Positions 24,797 to 36,577 of a stretch of 64,000 nucleotides of DNA are shown here, one piece after another. A model generated the notes under the pieces. It ran no database searches. It had not been told where the DNA came from and saw only the letters and a program-made list of their open reading frames with translations. Position 1 is the stretch's first letter, and every line of letters starts with the position of its first letter. Source of the stretch: Margaritifera margaritifera (taxonomy: Eukaryota > Mollusca > Bivalvia > Unionida > Margaritiferidae). The position numbers were made by a program, and so were the translations under genes. Location: the NCBI GenBank assembly GCA_029931535.1, contig JAQPZY010001405.1, positions 1,179,001 through 1,243,000 of the forward strand, in the 5' to 3' direction.

Positions 24797-25055
24797 ACTA
24801 GGGTCTGTTTAGCCGCTGGCAAACTAGGCGGTCGCCTAGGGCGGCAAAATTTGGGGGTCGGCAAACAACTGAATGAAGAAAAAAAGAAAGAGAAATAGCG
24901 TAAAATAGAAGATAATAAGCGTCTAAAAATAGAAAGAGAAAAACAGAATGAAAGAATACAAGTACAATATTCATTTTGGAAACTTAATTGTGGGTAGGTG
25001 GGGCGCAAGGCTAAAGGTTCGCCTAGGGCTTCAAGTACCCTTGCGCTGGCCCTGG
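24797..25055. mobile_element. Candidate hAT-like non-autonomous element
   Basis: The right end, read as reverse complement, begins CAGGGCCAGCGCAAGGGTAC and contains CCCTAGGCGA. The left side contains GGCGGTCGCCTAGGGCGGC and begins near TAGGGTCTG. CAGGGCC ends with inner CCTAGGCG blocks resemble hAT-type MITEs as I recall them. The interior is A-rich. I could not match target duplications, so the borders are uncertain. Confidence 0.45.
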
Positions 25056-26984
25056 CCTAAACTTTCCAGATTACAACTATAAGGTAATCAACGAACAACT
25101 TGTTGCGTACACATGTTAGCTTTAATCCCTTTACTCAGCCACGCATCACAGCACCGGTAGAAACAACTGCTGAAACAGTTCCGTAACCCAGTAGACTGGT
25201 TCTGGATGGTTTCTGTAATCCATGAATAGAACGCGTAAAAATACTGTTTCTTTTTGTCTTCAATTTTTTAAAACAAATATAAAACGGTAGGTGCGGTAGA
25301 TGGTCTTAAAACGTATGTTAAAGCCAAGTGAGCACTAATTATAGGTAACCCAGGCAATCCGTTCCCCATTCATAGGTCTAATGCTTCGCTTTGTATACAA
25401 AGTTTACAGCTTTTGATAGAAGTATGGTAAGTCGACGATCTTCATTAGGGTAAGGGGCATACATGGGGATACATATTAATAATTTACTAGTCTTTCAACA
25501 ACTTGAAAATAAAATGCCGCATTTCATCAGCGCGATCGAAGTTTTCCCAGGCAAATTAGATATTTTTTTCGACAAGCCTGATGGGCACTTCACCTAGAAG
25601 ACAGGAGGGGCTCAATCTGAAATTAGAGGGGAACCGGGCGTAGGGCTATCGGATTTTTTTTTTAGCACTGACCGCCATTGTTTATCTGGCTTCGGCGCGT
25701 CAGGTGATACAAACGTTATAATTGAGCTAATTTTCTCAGGCGGACCACACAAATCAGACGCTATAACCAATTAAACGTTATAACAAAGGAACGTTATAAT
25801 ATCCAAGCATTTGGAATACATATTAGTTAGGAATTTGGCCGGGAAATTTAAACTGACGTTATAACAGAGGACACATTGTATCCAAGAACGTAATAGACAA
25901 TCTTTATATATGTGATACAGGCAATAACAGGTACGGTGCAAAAATGTCAAAAGTTCAGGGTTCAAGACTGTTACCTATGGCAAAGTTTGTGACAAGGTGT
26001 GGAAGGACATTGGTTTCAGCAAGGACCTAAGTCCACCATTGTGTACATTTCTTTAATTGCAAGAAACTCTACAATAACCCAATTTAAACACGGCCAAATT
26101 ACTAAGCATTCAGTGTACTAATCAAGTGACCCACAAAAATCAGCGCCTCAACTTACGGAACAAAAATGTACTAAACAGAAAGTTAACACTCTAATTTGTA
26201 TCAGTAAATACGACTGTGTGAAAATTCATTGGTCAACTTCCACCTCAAAGATCTAGTACAAGGAGTGAAAATAACTATGTCATATATACTATTTCCCGAA
26301 AGAATGATATTTACTTTCGAAACAATTGTACAAGTTTAATGGTTGTAGCTATGATTCATTTTGTGACGTATCGACCATAGTTTAGTTGCTTTCAACTGCT
26401 TCCTTTAATGATAAAAAGATGACCACACTAGCCGAACTACTTACGCTTACATCAATATCAAATTACATCTATTTGGTCAAGTACTAAACTAACAAGAATC
26501 AATTTTATATTTGTTTAGCATGATTGTACATTAGCTTTTAATTTATTTTCGAGTTTGATTTTTTATATAAAAAAATACTTCTTTTTATCTTCGAGAAATT
26601 GACCTCCCATTTTATGCTTCCTTTACAAAGAATTTTCAAGGAGACAATGGCATACATATACTGTGACGTTGAGTTGTCATTGCATCACGGCATTCAGGCA
26701 CGCTTTAAAAGCACGGTGGAAAATAGAAATGTATTTTATTTTGCTGTGGTAAAAGTTCCTTGAACAAAATGAGACATTTTTTTTATTCTTGCGTAAAGTC
26801 AAAGATATAAACTTGCTACATTTTGCTATCCATCTCAATGAGAAATCAAAATGTTTCCCATTTCCTCATTTATCCTTTATTACATTTAGTGTTTTCTTGC
26901 CCCCCCCCCTTGATTTAAATGTTATTACATACAGCGTTATGTTTATTACTTTCAACGTAATTTAATTTAGCATTAATTAAGTTA
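25056..26984. other. Mostly featureless; possible SINE tail near 25.12-25.22 kb
   Basis: Around 25120-25220 the sequence (TTCCGTAACCCAGTAGACTGG) resembles the 3' body of the SINE at 12.1 kb, without its tRNA head. The remainder is AT-rich with no supported gene. Confidence 0.4.
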
Positions 26985-27095
26985 CATTTATCTTTTATTA
27001 CATTTTGATGTCAAGTTTTATTACATTTTGATGTCAAGTTTTATTACATTTTGATGTCAAGTTTTATTACATTTTGACGTCATATTTTATTATAT
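26985..27095. repeat. ~23-bp tandem array
   Basis: Four to five copies of TTTTATTACATTTTGATGTC plus AAG, the last two diverged. Confidence 0.92.
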
Positions 27096-27768
27096 TTAGT
27101 GGCGTAGCAGGTATCATCATGCATTGGAGCAACATCCCAGATTTACATGACAAATTAAACAGAAAGAAGAAGGGCCGTCTTGTAATCGAATTTGCCCGAA
27201 ACGTTTTCATTCTTTCTCGGTATTAATTTTCTTTCTTTCTTCCTTCGTTATTAATACTTTGGAAGGAAATCTAATGCATGATTAGTAAGATATTCTCAAT
27301 TATTGTAATTGTCATCAATTACTGTGAATATAGGTGACATATTCAAAATTTCCCAGTTGTATTAGGCCTTATTTGCATTCCTCTTTTTTACTTAAGCGTC
27401 TTTTAAATTCATTGGTTGAAGTATGATACAGTCTATTTGTGTGTTTACTTTTTCAATACATGTATCTTTCACAAGACAAGGTTATAACCAGTCAGTAAAA
27501 ATTTTTGTATTCTTGGATTTTGCCCTTTGAGAATGGAGTAATTACTACTAAAATGGTGATAGAGATTTCCCCATTCAATTTTCAATTTTCAGGTTTAATT
27601 AAGAGCAATAAACTGCGTGAATGTCAATAAGTTATGAATTGAAAACTTTCAAAACCTGTCAACAACAATTAGCAAAGAAACTTTTTACTGATAGGCGCAG
27701 ATTCAATGAATAGCTATCTTGCGTTCTTGGATTTGTCTCGGACCCATGTCAAAGCGCAATATGTTGAA

Positions 27769-27771
<3 letters not shown>
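27096..27771. other. No recognised feature
   Basis: AT-rich sequence with no supported gene or repeat. Confidence 0.5.

Positions 27772-27855
<84 letters not shown>
27772..27855. repeat. (TA)n microsatellite with palindromic flanks
   Basis: About 42 TA units between TGAATGAA and TTCATT, so the palindrome extends into the flanks. Confidence 0.97.
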
Positions 27856-27858
<3 letters not shown>

Positions 27859-28280
27859 TTATGTGAACGATTCCATCTGCATGGTACGATACAATTAACA
27901 CATGCCCTGAGTGTGATATCTATAATTATACGGATTTCAGGTTCTCCTTGGATCCTTCTTATTCCTGGATTATATTCAACAATTATACATACACTTATAC
28001 AACCAGCGTTATCTACAACATATCTATGTAATTTTCTTCTTCCCTCTTCATCTATAGATATTTACTGTAATTGTTTGATAAAATCTTTATTTGAAATGGT
28101 TTTTATATTTTGACATTCCGTTGAGATAGGTATGTATATGTTTTACCTTCTGAAAACATACATATGTCTAATAAACGAGTAGGAATAACATTTACTGCAA
28201 TCAAATATGAAAAGCCTGAAAAGTCTGAACCGCAAGAAAACATCAAAATACGAATACTAAGTTATGAAACCACAAAACTG
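27856..28280. other. No recognised feature
   Basis: AT-rich sequence leading up to copy 3 of family X. I see nothing else. Confidence 0.45.
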
Positions 28281-28495
28281 CATCGGCAACCAGAATCATG
28301 GTCTAGATAATTCTTTGATTATTAGTGTTATTAGAGCAGGCGACGCATTAGGTCGTTTTACAGACGAACGTATCAACTGTGGAACGTAAATATCTTCTCA
28401 CCTGTTACTAGTCAATATAAATTTTATTGCCTTATAATACTTGTGGGACCACAAGTGATTGATCAGACAGATTAGAGAGATTTGCGGTTGTAAAC
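28281..28495. mobile_element. Unnamed MITE-like family X, copy 3
   Basis: The ends read CATCGGCAACCAGAATC and the reverse complement of GATTTGCGGTTGTAAACG. Shared blocks, in order, are TGGTCTAGATAATTCTTTGA, CAGGCGACGCATTAGG, GACGAACGTATCAACTG, GGAACGTAAATATCTTCTC, ACTTGTGGGACCACAAG and CAGACAGATTAGAGAG. It lies in the same orientation as copies 1 and 2. Confidence 0.7.
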
Positions 28496-28719
28496 GAAAC
28501 TATGCTTCCGTTGGCATTTCACCACTTGGACTCCATACGAACATTATTTGGTCTAATTATCTATTTAAAAAAAAGAATTTTATAGTAGATTGTCCTTATA
28601 GAACCGTTCACTTTCTTTGATAAATTGATGGAAATTATAAAAAAGTGAGTTTCAATCTTTAAAAAATCGTCTTTCGGAAATCATTTGAAACTATTTACAG
28701 CAATACGAAGTATATTGGA

Positions 28720-28855
28720 TTTGGAGATACAGTAACCAGTCATGTTCTTTATGCGAGAGTTAGTGATATTTTGTACATTACAATACAGATACAGAGATAC
28801 AGTAACCAGTCATGTTCTTTATGCGAAAGCTAATGATATTTTGTACATTACAATA
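28720..28855. repeat. ~72-bp direct duplication
   Basis: The block GAGATACAGTAACCAGTCAT and the 45 bases after it are repeated once with two differences. Confidence 0.93.
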
Positions 28856-29127
28856 TTTAAAACTACAAAGACATCTACAGTTTGAATGACTCTGGTGTTT
28901 AACATGTTCCACGTGACCTAATGGAATTAAATGGAAATGTGGTTCTTTATTTTTTATCAGATTCGCCATGATGTGAGTTAATGTCAAAATTCAGAGTAAC
29001 CAGTAACCACATCAATACATATTTAAGAGTGGAACCCTCATAGATTATACATGTTTCAGAAGACAACGCACTTGCAACAAATGCAATGATTGTTTTCGTA
29101 TACTTACTTCTTAGGATACTGCACATT

Positions 29128-29217
29128 TGTCCGTAACATGAATTACTCTGTAACATGAACTACTCTGTAACATGAACTACTCTGTAACATGAATTACTCT
29201 GTAACATTAACTACTCT
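29128..29217. repeat. 17-bp tandem array, five copies
   Basis: The unit is CTCTGTAACATGAACTA, with AATTA and CATTAACTA variants. Confidence 0.95.
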
Positions 29218-29236
29218 GTTCAGGTATTATTTAGAT

Positions 29237-29342
29237 CAGGGGTTTCAAACTCATTTGCTATGGCGGGCCAGATTTGATATAAATAATAATAAATAATAAT
29301 AACAAATAATGAGTCTGGTGGGCCGTATGTTTGATACCCCTG
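29237..29342. mobile_element. Short hAT-type MITE with 8-bp target duplications
   Basis: The ends are CAGGGGTTTCAAACTCA and, as reverse complement of the right end, CAGGGGTATCAAACATA. The inner blocks GGCGGGCCAGA and CTGGTGGGCC continue the symmetry. The flanks ATTTAGAT (29229-29236) and ATTTAGAG (29343-29350) match at 7 of 8 bases. The CAGGGGT.TCAAAC terminus is typical of Charlie-like hAT elements. It is 106 bp with an AT-rich centre and no ORF. Confidence 0.85.
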
Positions 29343-29374
29343 ATTTAGAGTCTCTCCTTTCACGTAAATTTAGT

Positions 29375-29625
29375 TGCTTTTACTATCGGATATAAACATG
29401 AACATGTGAGTTTCTACAGGTAGAATTTGTGTATTGGATATAAACATGAACTTGTGAGTTTCTACAGGTAGAATTTGTGTATTGGATATAAACATAAACA
29501 TGTGAGTTTCTACAGGTAGAATTATTTTGGTGTATTGGATATAAACATGACCATGTGAGTTTCTACAGGTAGAATTTGTGTATTGGATATAAACATGAAC
29601 TTGTGAGTTTCTATAGGTATGATTT
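29375..29625. repeat. ~48-bp tandem array, five copies
   Basis: The unit contains GGATATAAACATGAACTTGT and GAGTTTCTACAGGTAGAAT. One copy has a TTTTGGT insertion. Confidence 0.95.
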
Positions 29626-29669
29626 GTGTTTTGACCTTAATACACTAATAGTTAGCAAAACAGGTGTCT

Positions 29670-29840
29670 CTTTAACCCGACTTGCTCTATAACACGGTCT
29701 CTTTTGTAACCCTTTTGCCTCCTCTGTACACCGGCCCCTCTGTGACCCGGCTTGCTCCGTAAATCGGCCCCCCCCTCTGCAACCCGGCATCCTCTGTAAA
29801 CCGGTCCCTCTGTTACCCAACCTTCTCTGCAGACTGGACA
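29670..29840. repeat. GC-rich degenerate ~16-bp tandem array
   Basis: Short units of the type ACCCGGCTTGCTCTGTA and AACCGGCCCCTCTGT repeat about ten times with much variation. This is one of the most GC-rich patches in the window. The minus-strand frame across it is Arg/Gly-rich and follows the repeat. Confidence 0.85.
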
Positions 29841-30160
29841 AATATTTTGGCCCCATTAAGACATTTTAAAAAAATATGTACTGGCCTCTAAAATATGACC
29901 AGAACGTTTGGTCTCGACAGTAATAGCCGGTACCCTTTCAGCTACAAAAAAAAGAGCTCAGTTTTTTATAGTCATTTATGGAAAAGGGTTCAGTGAGATT
30001 ATGGTTGAAAACAGATAAAAATATATCATTAGACCGTTCAACAATATCATCAATATAAAGGAACATTTGGCTGTATTTATATTTTAATCAGATGTAAGGG
30101 GTCATAACAAAGTAAAGCATAGATTATCAAGTATTGTGCTTGACATATAAACATGACTCA

Positions 30161-30365
30161 ATACTCGCTTATAAGTTGGGTCCAATTGGAAACTGCGTAG
30201 ACCCAGATCTGCCATCGCATAATTCTCCGACAGACCTGGGTCTATTCAGTTTGTTAGGATTAATCAGTAGAACAAACGATATAGACCCTGATCTGCTGGC
30301 ATATTATGCGACGGTAGATCAGAGTATATGCTGTTTGATGTGTACCCGACTTATAAGTGAGTACA
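30161..30365. mobile_element. Palindromic foldback MITE family P, copy 2
   Basis: The most complete copy. The ends are ATACTCGCTTATAAGTTGGG and the reverse complement of CCCGACTTATAAGTGAGTAC. Two tandem hairpins follow: GTAGACCCAGATCTGCCATC...GACAGACCTGGGTCTA, then ATAGACCCTGATCTGC...GTAGATCAGAGTATATG. They are separated by the hinge CAGTTTGTTAGGATTAATCA. No ORF of its own; short frames only cross it. Confidence 0.8.
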
Positions 30366-31217
30366 TATGGTCTCATTTTATATCTGGGACATAGAAGGAG
30401 ACATATCTTTGTCAATCTTTTTTATTTTCCTGAACGCTATAACAGGTATGGTGGTATAAACGTTGATGTGTATTTGATACGCACTATCAATTTTCAGTTA
30501 TCATCCCTTCGAAACGTTTTCAACCTTATTCTTGTTCATCACTTGAAAAGTCTCTCTCACACTCTCCTTCTGTACGGCAGTTTTTTCACACCAACATACC
30601 CAACATTAGCCTACACACAGTACCCTGGTTCTAAACATCAAAGGAAATACAGTGTTTATGGAAATATTGTACTTCGTCACTCATCAAAAAATAGAACTGT
30701 GTCAGACATTTCCAAAAATCGACACTAACCTCTTTTCATATGTTTGCCCCATTAAAAATATATGGGTGTCTTTAAAATTTTATTGCTAGGTCTAACAACC
30801 GGGATCTGTAAGCATTACATATGCTGGATCTAAAGAGTGTAATGTTTCGACTCCAAAACAAACTTTTTTATTTCCAGTTCCAACTGAGTAATTGACTCAA
30901 GTTTTTCAAATACTGCTCAGTAATGTTTAACATACATATATCCATCCAATTTACTTAATGTACTTAAGTATAGAAAATTAATCTATGTAAGAAAATTAAA
31001 GTTTAGGATTGTATTAGAATTATTTCATCGGCTCATTAAAAAAATGAATAAATTTTAACGCTGACATAAGAAATATATGAACAATTGGAAAGTTGTATCG
31101 GTATATAAGAATAACCAGTATCTGGTGGCGTTGTTTATAATAATACACATCAATCCTTTCTTATAAACTGTAAAATCTTTGTCGAAATTTAATTCAATGT
31201 GTTTGAGGAATTATACA
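30366..31217. other. No recognised feature
   Basis: A 123-codon plus-strand frame (30357-30728) starts inside the MITE end and has no visible domain, signal peptide or splice context. I regard it as chance. Confidence 0.45.
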
Positions 31218-31229
31218 CGATACCTACAG

Positions 31230-31481
31230 GTTTGGTTTGGTTTTATGGGTTTAGCGCCATTTTTCAGCACATGATAGGCTATACATGGCGGCCAGTATAT
31301 CTGGTGGAAGAAGAACCCGGGAAAAATCCCGGGAAGAACCACCGACCGACGGGAAGCTACTGGCAAGCTTTCTCACATAACCACATTGGCCGAACCCAAG
31401 ACTCGAACGCTCGTGGACATAGGTGAGATGGCATTGATCGGTAAAGGCGAGCGCCTTAGACCACTCGACCACCCGGGACCC
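31230..31481 (-). mobile_element. tRNA-derived SINE with 12-bp target duplications
   Basis: Read on the minus strand it starts GGGTCCCGGGTGGTCGAGTG, a leucine/serine-tRNA-like head. The A box TGGTCGAGTGG is at 31461-31471 and the B box GTTCGAGTC at 31400-31408. The body includes GTGAGAAAGCTTGCC, TTCCCGTCGG and TACTGGCCGCCATG and ends AAATGGCGCTAAACCC with ACCAAACCAAACC. Direct repeats CGATACCTACAG flank it exactly (31218-31229 and 31482-31493), showing target-primed retroposition. A related copy is at 55717-55886. Confidence 0.92.
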
Positions 31482-31493
31482 CGATACCTACAG

Positions 31494-32879
31494 AGGGCAG
31501 TAGTTCTTCTATAAGATCTCTCTCATATTTGAGATTTCCATTATTGTAATACGAACTGTAAATCACCTCAGTTTAAGTGTTTTTGCCCTGATTTTTATTT
31601 TGATTTGGTATTATGGACTAAATTTATTGGTAATGAGATTTTTGCAGACATCCATATATTCTCCATTATAATTGGTAATTTTGTTTGTTTGTTTATTTTT
31701 CAACGTTACGATTGACTTTAAAAAGGAATAAAGGTTTGCAGGGCATGGAAGAAGAGGATTTGATAGGAATTTTCTTATTTTTTGCAAAGAAAAAATGTGG
31801 AAAGAGCTACGCAAAAAACAGGAATCGTCAATTTTGTTGCAAGAATCTTGAGTTCTGCCTAGAATGTCGCAAGAAGTTTTTGCATGCATGTGCCTACATA
31901 TCAGTGTTTTGAGCTGGAGGTTATTCTGTTAAGAACATTTAAAGATCTGTTATATTTTGATAAATCTGAAAAAAGTTTCGTTTATAAAACATAAGAAAAA
32001 CGTCTTGTCAAAATAATCAACTCTATCAATGTTCGTCGTTTTGAGCCTCCAAAATTTTTTAATTGGCATAGTGCTTCTATGGTATTACCATCTTTGCAGA
32101 CAGTCGTCACACTTCCATCCAAAAACAACAGTAGCAACAACACAGAAAGAATAAAACCTCTTTCGCTTTTTTGCCATTTATCTCTCAAAACTCATAAACT
32201 ATTGTCTATTATTTCTTGAAATAAATTGTCTTTTCTTTGCAACGTTTTATTCAAAACCTATTAGTTTGTCAGTACCTTGCTGATAATAAATGATGATAAA
32301 GGTCGAACTCTGCCATACCGTAATCATACTTCGAAATAATCACAAACAAGAAACAACTTACAGAACATCTCGCGGCCACTATCAAGGTAATTAGCGAAAT
32401 AATCATAAAACTATTGTCAAGACTGAGCTAATAATACTTTTTCGTTGTCGCAATCATTGCAGGTTATAAGTAACACTTTATTGGGAATAAATAATGATTT
32501 AATAGCCGTTTCTCATTGTAGGCAAATTTCTAAAAGCATTTAGGAAGGAGCTCCGTTGTATCGTGATGTGAGTTTCTTTTGTGCAAATGTTTCCACGGTA
32601 AAAGTAAAGTTTTATCTTCGAAGGGTTGAACACTTTTGATAAAATAGCTATTGCAACACATGTACACCAAGTATTGTGTAAAGATTCACCAAGCATTGTT
32701 TCAATCTATTTCCATTATTGTGATATCTTAAAGATTTTTTAAAATATAAATATGAAACGAACGGCATATATAATTGCAACTGTTTTCATCCTGAAATAAG
32801 TATTAGTATAGTATAGTAGAGTTTGGAGAAATATTTAGCACTTATTTTGCTTTAAATAAACAAAGTTTCCCTTTATCTA
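31494..32879. other. No recognised feature
   Basis: AT-rich. Short frames on both strands near 31.6-31.9 and 32.0-32.2 kb lack support. Confidence 0.5.
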
Positions 32880-32990
32880 TCAATATATATATGAAGACAT
32901 GATCATTATAAATCAATATATATGAAGACATGATCATTATAAATAAATATATATGAAGACATGATCATTATAAATCGATATATGTCATTT
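32880..32990. repeat. ~36-bp tandem array, three copies
   Basis: The unit contains ATATATGAAGACATGATCAT and TATAAATCAAT. It holds the palindrome ATGATCAT. Confidence 0.95.
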
Positions 32991-33709
32991 CACTGTTATT
33001 CCAAACTAGACAATTCCAACAAAGATTCAGTAAGGTTACTGGAATATTGATGACGCGAACATTGCAAAATATTCCATATCGGTATCAGTGAAATTTGTTA
33101 GTTGGACTATTTGGAGAAAACATAACTGACTACGAATTCTTGTTTTTCATCTTTCCAAAAGAGAAATGTAAATCTGAAATTCTGGGTACCAGCAGAGAAG
33201 ACATTTTGTTGGCCAATACTGCTTTCCTAATAGAGAGACAAATAGCTCTTTCACATTTCTCAATGGAAAGCCTATCACCAGAGGTCTGGTGTGACTAGGT
33301 ATATAATGTACGTCAGCTGATTCAAACTGGTCCCAGAAACTGGACTAAATATAATAACTACGTAATAATTTGAGCTGCAATAATTCAAAATGTATTGTTT
33401 TTGAATGTGTTCATATTTCATAGCTTCGCTTTCATTCTTTTACTTCAAGTGAAGTCTTTAAAATGTTATAATTTTGTATGCATATTTTCGGAAAAATATT
33501 TTGATTACCCATTCAACAAAACATGCGAAGTGTTATCCAAATTTTTATTTTTTTTTTTTCGTTTGTTAAAATATTGGCTAAGTTTTTGTGTCCCATTTGT
33601 CGCCAGTTCTTCTGGGCCATAATACAGGAGAAAATCAAATACATTATACGCACGACAATTTGTACAATGATTGAAATAAAAAGTGTTTGAGAAAGGTAAA
33701 ATTTTTATT
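32991..33709. other. No recognised feature
   Basis: AT-rich spacer before the segmental duplication; short frames only. Confidence 0.45.
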
Positions 33710-33899
33710 TTCCACACATCTATTATAAGACATAAAGAGATGAAACTGCCATTTTATAAAATGGCCCTCAATATCTATGTTAATTGTCTGTTTGTCTCTG
33801 ATTCAATGATTTGTCGAAATCTAACTAAAATCAATTACATACAATTCTTTCTCGACAATTGTTTTTAAGGTCATTACTCTAAAAAATGAAACATAAAAA

Positions 33900-34420
33900 A
33901 GTAAAATCCTATTGCGCACCAACCATTTATTTAGCCTATACGGTTTCAATAAAATCGTTCAAGATGCGTGCAAGTAGAGGCGATGCAAACTTCTTCCTAG
34001 AGTTTGACTTATCAAAATAGTCCTTTTTCGACAATGTTTCAAGGAAATAATCCAAATATGAGGCAAAAGAAAAAAGTAAAACCTTCTTGCATATCTTCAT
34101 CAACCATTTTTTAAGCTTACAAAGTTTCAATCAAATCCATTAAGCAGCATGGGAAAAAAAACCATGACAAGTTCTCCCTTGAAATTGACTTTTCAAAATA
34201 GTTCCTTTTTAAAAAATGTTTCATGAAACTTACCCCAAAAATGAGGTAGGAGAAAAATGGTAAAACATTCTTGCGCATTCACACCAACCATTCATTTAGA
34301 CTTCAAAGTTTCAATAAAATCCTTCAAGCAGTTCAGGGGAAGAAGCGATGACTAGCTTTATCACGGACAGACAGACGTACAGATGGATAAATGGACATAC
34401 TGACATACGGAGGACAATTA
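33900..34420. repeat. Diverged ~160-bp subrepeats with GACAGACAG end
   Basis: About three monomers share CACCAACCATT.ATTTAG, AAAGTTTCAATAAAATCCTT and AGCGATGACAAGCT. The last one ends in ATCACGGACAGACAGACGTA and ATTACTATGTCTCCGCTCTT. As I recall, repeats with these blocks and a GGACGGAC-type tail are frequent in molluscan genomes. The element class is unknown to me. Confidence 0.75.
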
Positions 34421-35739
34421 CTATGTCTCCGCTCTTCTGTGAAGTATGGGAAATATTGCTCTTTTCATGTCAGTCTCCATCAGGACATAAAGCTATCATA
34501 GTGAGCTATTGATCTCAAAAAAAGTTGTTCACTTTTTCTTACAATGAAATATATGCATATAAACATTTCGCTTAATTCAAATAAATATTACTTTTATAAA
34601 ATATTATCCTTTTCATTATTTTGTTTGCATTGAAAAAAGGGTAGTCAACAAATACAAATGAAATTGTATGTAAGTTCCTTTTGTCCGTCTTGGGGTGAGA
34701 CACTGCATCACTTGTTGACATGAATCTCTTTTTTGTCTTTAGCGTAAGTGGGATGAGACACACATTAGACCTAACATAACACAAGAGAGGCATGAATTAA
34801 TGTGGTCGGAAGACCAAATAAGTAACACTATCCTGTATAATTCTTTTAGGGGCGTGTTTATTTTCACTGTAAGCATGACTTGACTGAATAAATATGTGAT
34901 AACATGCTACGAGGGATATGAAGACATATAATTCATTATTTCCATATCTCGTGCGAAGATAAATGAAATAACAGGAACGATAATAAGACCCCATTTACCA
35001 CTCCTCATTCGAGATGTATTTTTTAAATCAGAGTTAAACGTTTCTGTTGATCGTGAATGGGTTTTTATACATTTAGAAATTTTCCCCATATTTATTTTTG
35101 GGACTATCTTTCAAATCGGCGTGTCAGCAAATTTGTCTCCATGATGCATGTTTTTCGTGGAGGAGGTGGTGTAGTATGTAAATTTATCGACGATTTACTT
35201 TTAAAGTAAAGCATTGACAAAATATAGCAGTATTTAGTATAATTTATTGAGTCTGATGATGGAGTTCCTTCGATGTAAAAGATCATCCAATTTTTATTTG
35301 TGAGTATATATGACACACCTTTCTTCTGACATGGACAAATAGACTTAGAGCTCTGGGAACAATATCGGACAAAACATCCGCACAACGGCTAGAGAACTGG
35401 CGACCACAAACTCCATAGACGTGTAAGGTAATCGAGGGGTCGCTTTCAGATACAAGATACAATCTTTATATCACTTTAGTAACCTTGTGACCGATGAGGA
35501 ATACAAAAGAATATATAATTAATGCTTGAACATGCGTGTAAGAAAATCAATCAATTATATTAATTAGATGTGTAAAGAGTATAAAGCAGCTATAATACCA
35601 CAAAGTAATATATATAAATCATATACCGTTATATAAATCGAAATTTATACTAATTCATATTAAATATGTTTAACTTAATACATATTTTAGATCCAGTGAA
35701 TTGAAAGGTAGATCTATGCTATAGAATTTAATTGTTACC

Positions 35740-36577
35740 ATACTAAGTCTAATAAATTAACATAGATACATCACTTGAAAGCAAAACACTGAAATTTTAT
35801 ATATTTCTTTTCTTAAATATTGTTTTCTATTCAACTAAATGTAACTGCAGTTAAATATATACTGAAACTGATCACCCAGGTCATTTCCATTACAAAGAGT
35901 ATAGTATACGATTTATCCTCTCTATGGGTGTTTATCCATCCTGTCTATGGGTGTTTATCCATCCTCTCTATGGGTGTTTATCCATCCTGTCTATGGGAGT
36001 TTATCCATCCTCTCTATGAGTGTTTATCCATCTTCCTATCTCCATTGGTAAATGATGATTGGAAGTTCTACATTAAAGTAAATGATTCATAGGTTGTTTG
36101 GTAGACAAAGTAAATAATCCGCACAATTCAAGTAATACCCTGACTCGAATTTTCTGTAATTGTTATTCCAAGTTGAAGAGACATATCAGATAATTTGTTT
36201 TTTTATGGATTAGTATTAACCATTGTTTATTAGTAAAAGACTGTGTATACCAAATACATCCATATCCACATTCATCAAATATAGATTTAAACAAAATTTC
36301 ACCAACGATACATGTTGCTGTTCTTTCTTATATCAACCTATACATACTTCCTTTCTTTGGTTTCAGTCAATCTACACCAAAATTGTACAATATTATAATT
36401 TACATGAACTATAATATTTGTATCTTCCTATTTCACCATAAAGGATATAGAACGGGCAGCTCTTTTTACAATGTAATATCCCTCTTAAGATATCTGTATG
36501 AACTCTCTTAATAGTACTAATTTTATCCAAACCCCAATTTTCGTATCAATATTATTAATTTTTTCCAAACCCGAATA
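35740..36577 (-). pseudogene. LINE B 3' ORF fragment, duplicated copy
   Basis: This is the unit-1 counterpart of the LINE C-terminal region at 38960-39740. On the minus strand it keeps KSYTILFVMEMTWVISFS-type frames that, with frameshifts allowed, match a CTLCNGNDLGDQFQYIFNC zinc-knuckle-like end. It also keeps the GRWINTPIE block, expanded into a 23-bp array. Reverse-transcriptase sequence stops at the duplication border at about 36577, showing that the copy was made by segmental duplication and not by retroposition. Confidence 0.7.
35916..36030. repeat. 23-bp minisatellite inside LINE ORF, five copies
   Basis: The unit is TCCTCTCTATGGGTGTTTAT plus CCA, with C/G and G/A variants. Its reverse complement translates as ATGGATAAACACCC (RWINTP), a piece of the surrounding LINE ORF. 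Unit 2 of the duplication has four copies (39126-39217). Confidence 0.93.

Larger units (their letters stand above)
33710..36577. repeat. Segmental tandem duplication, unit 1
   Basis: Starting at TTCCACACATCT, this block is repeated in the same order from about 36578. The offset is about 2.87 kb at the start and 3.21 kb further in, because unit 2 has insertions and extra subrepeats. The parts at about 34.86-36.05 and 38.06-39.24 kb are nearly identical, while 33.9-34.5 and 37.0-37.7 kb are more diverged. The unit holds a set of ~160-bp subrepeats, an unassigned middle, and the 3' ORF end of a LINE on the minus strand. Confidence 0.93.

Noticed and set aside
29611..29856. Arg/Gly-rich minus-strand frame
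   Set aside because: It is imposed by the GC-rich ~16-bp repeats and has no independent support.
30357..30728. 123-codon plus-strand frame
   Set aside because: It begins inside foldback MITE copy 2 and has no recognisable domain or splice signals; judged a chance frame.
31685..31912. 75-codon Cys/Lys-rich frame
   Set aside because: The opposite strand is also open, the composition is biased, and there are no splice sites.
35104..35385. 93-codon minus-strand frame conserved in both duplication units (38315-38596)
   Set aside because: The conservation reflects the very high nucleotide identity of that part of the duplication; no domain, and no sign that the frame itself is constrained.
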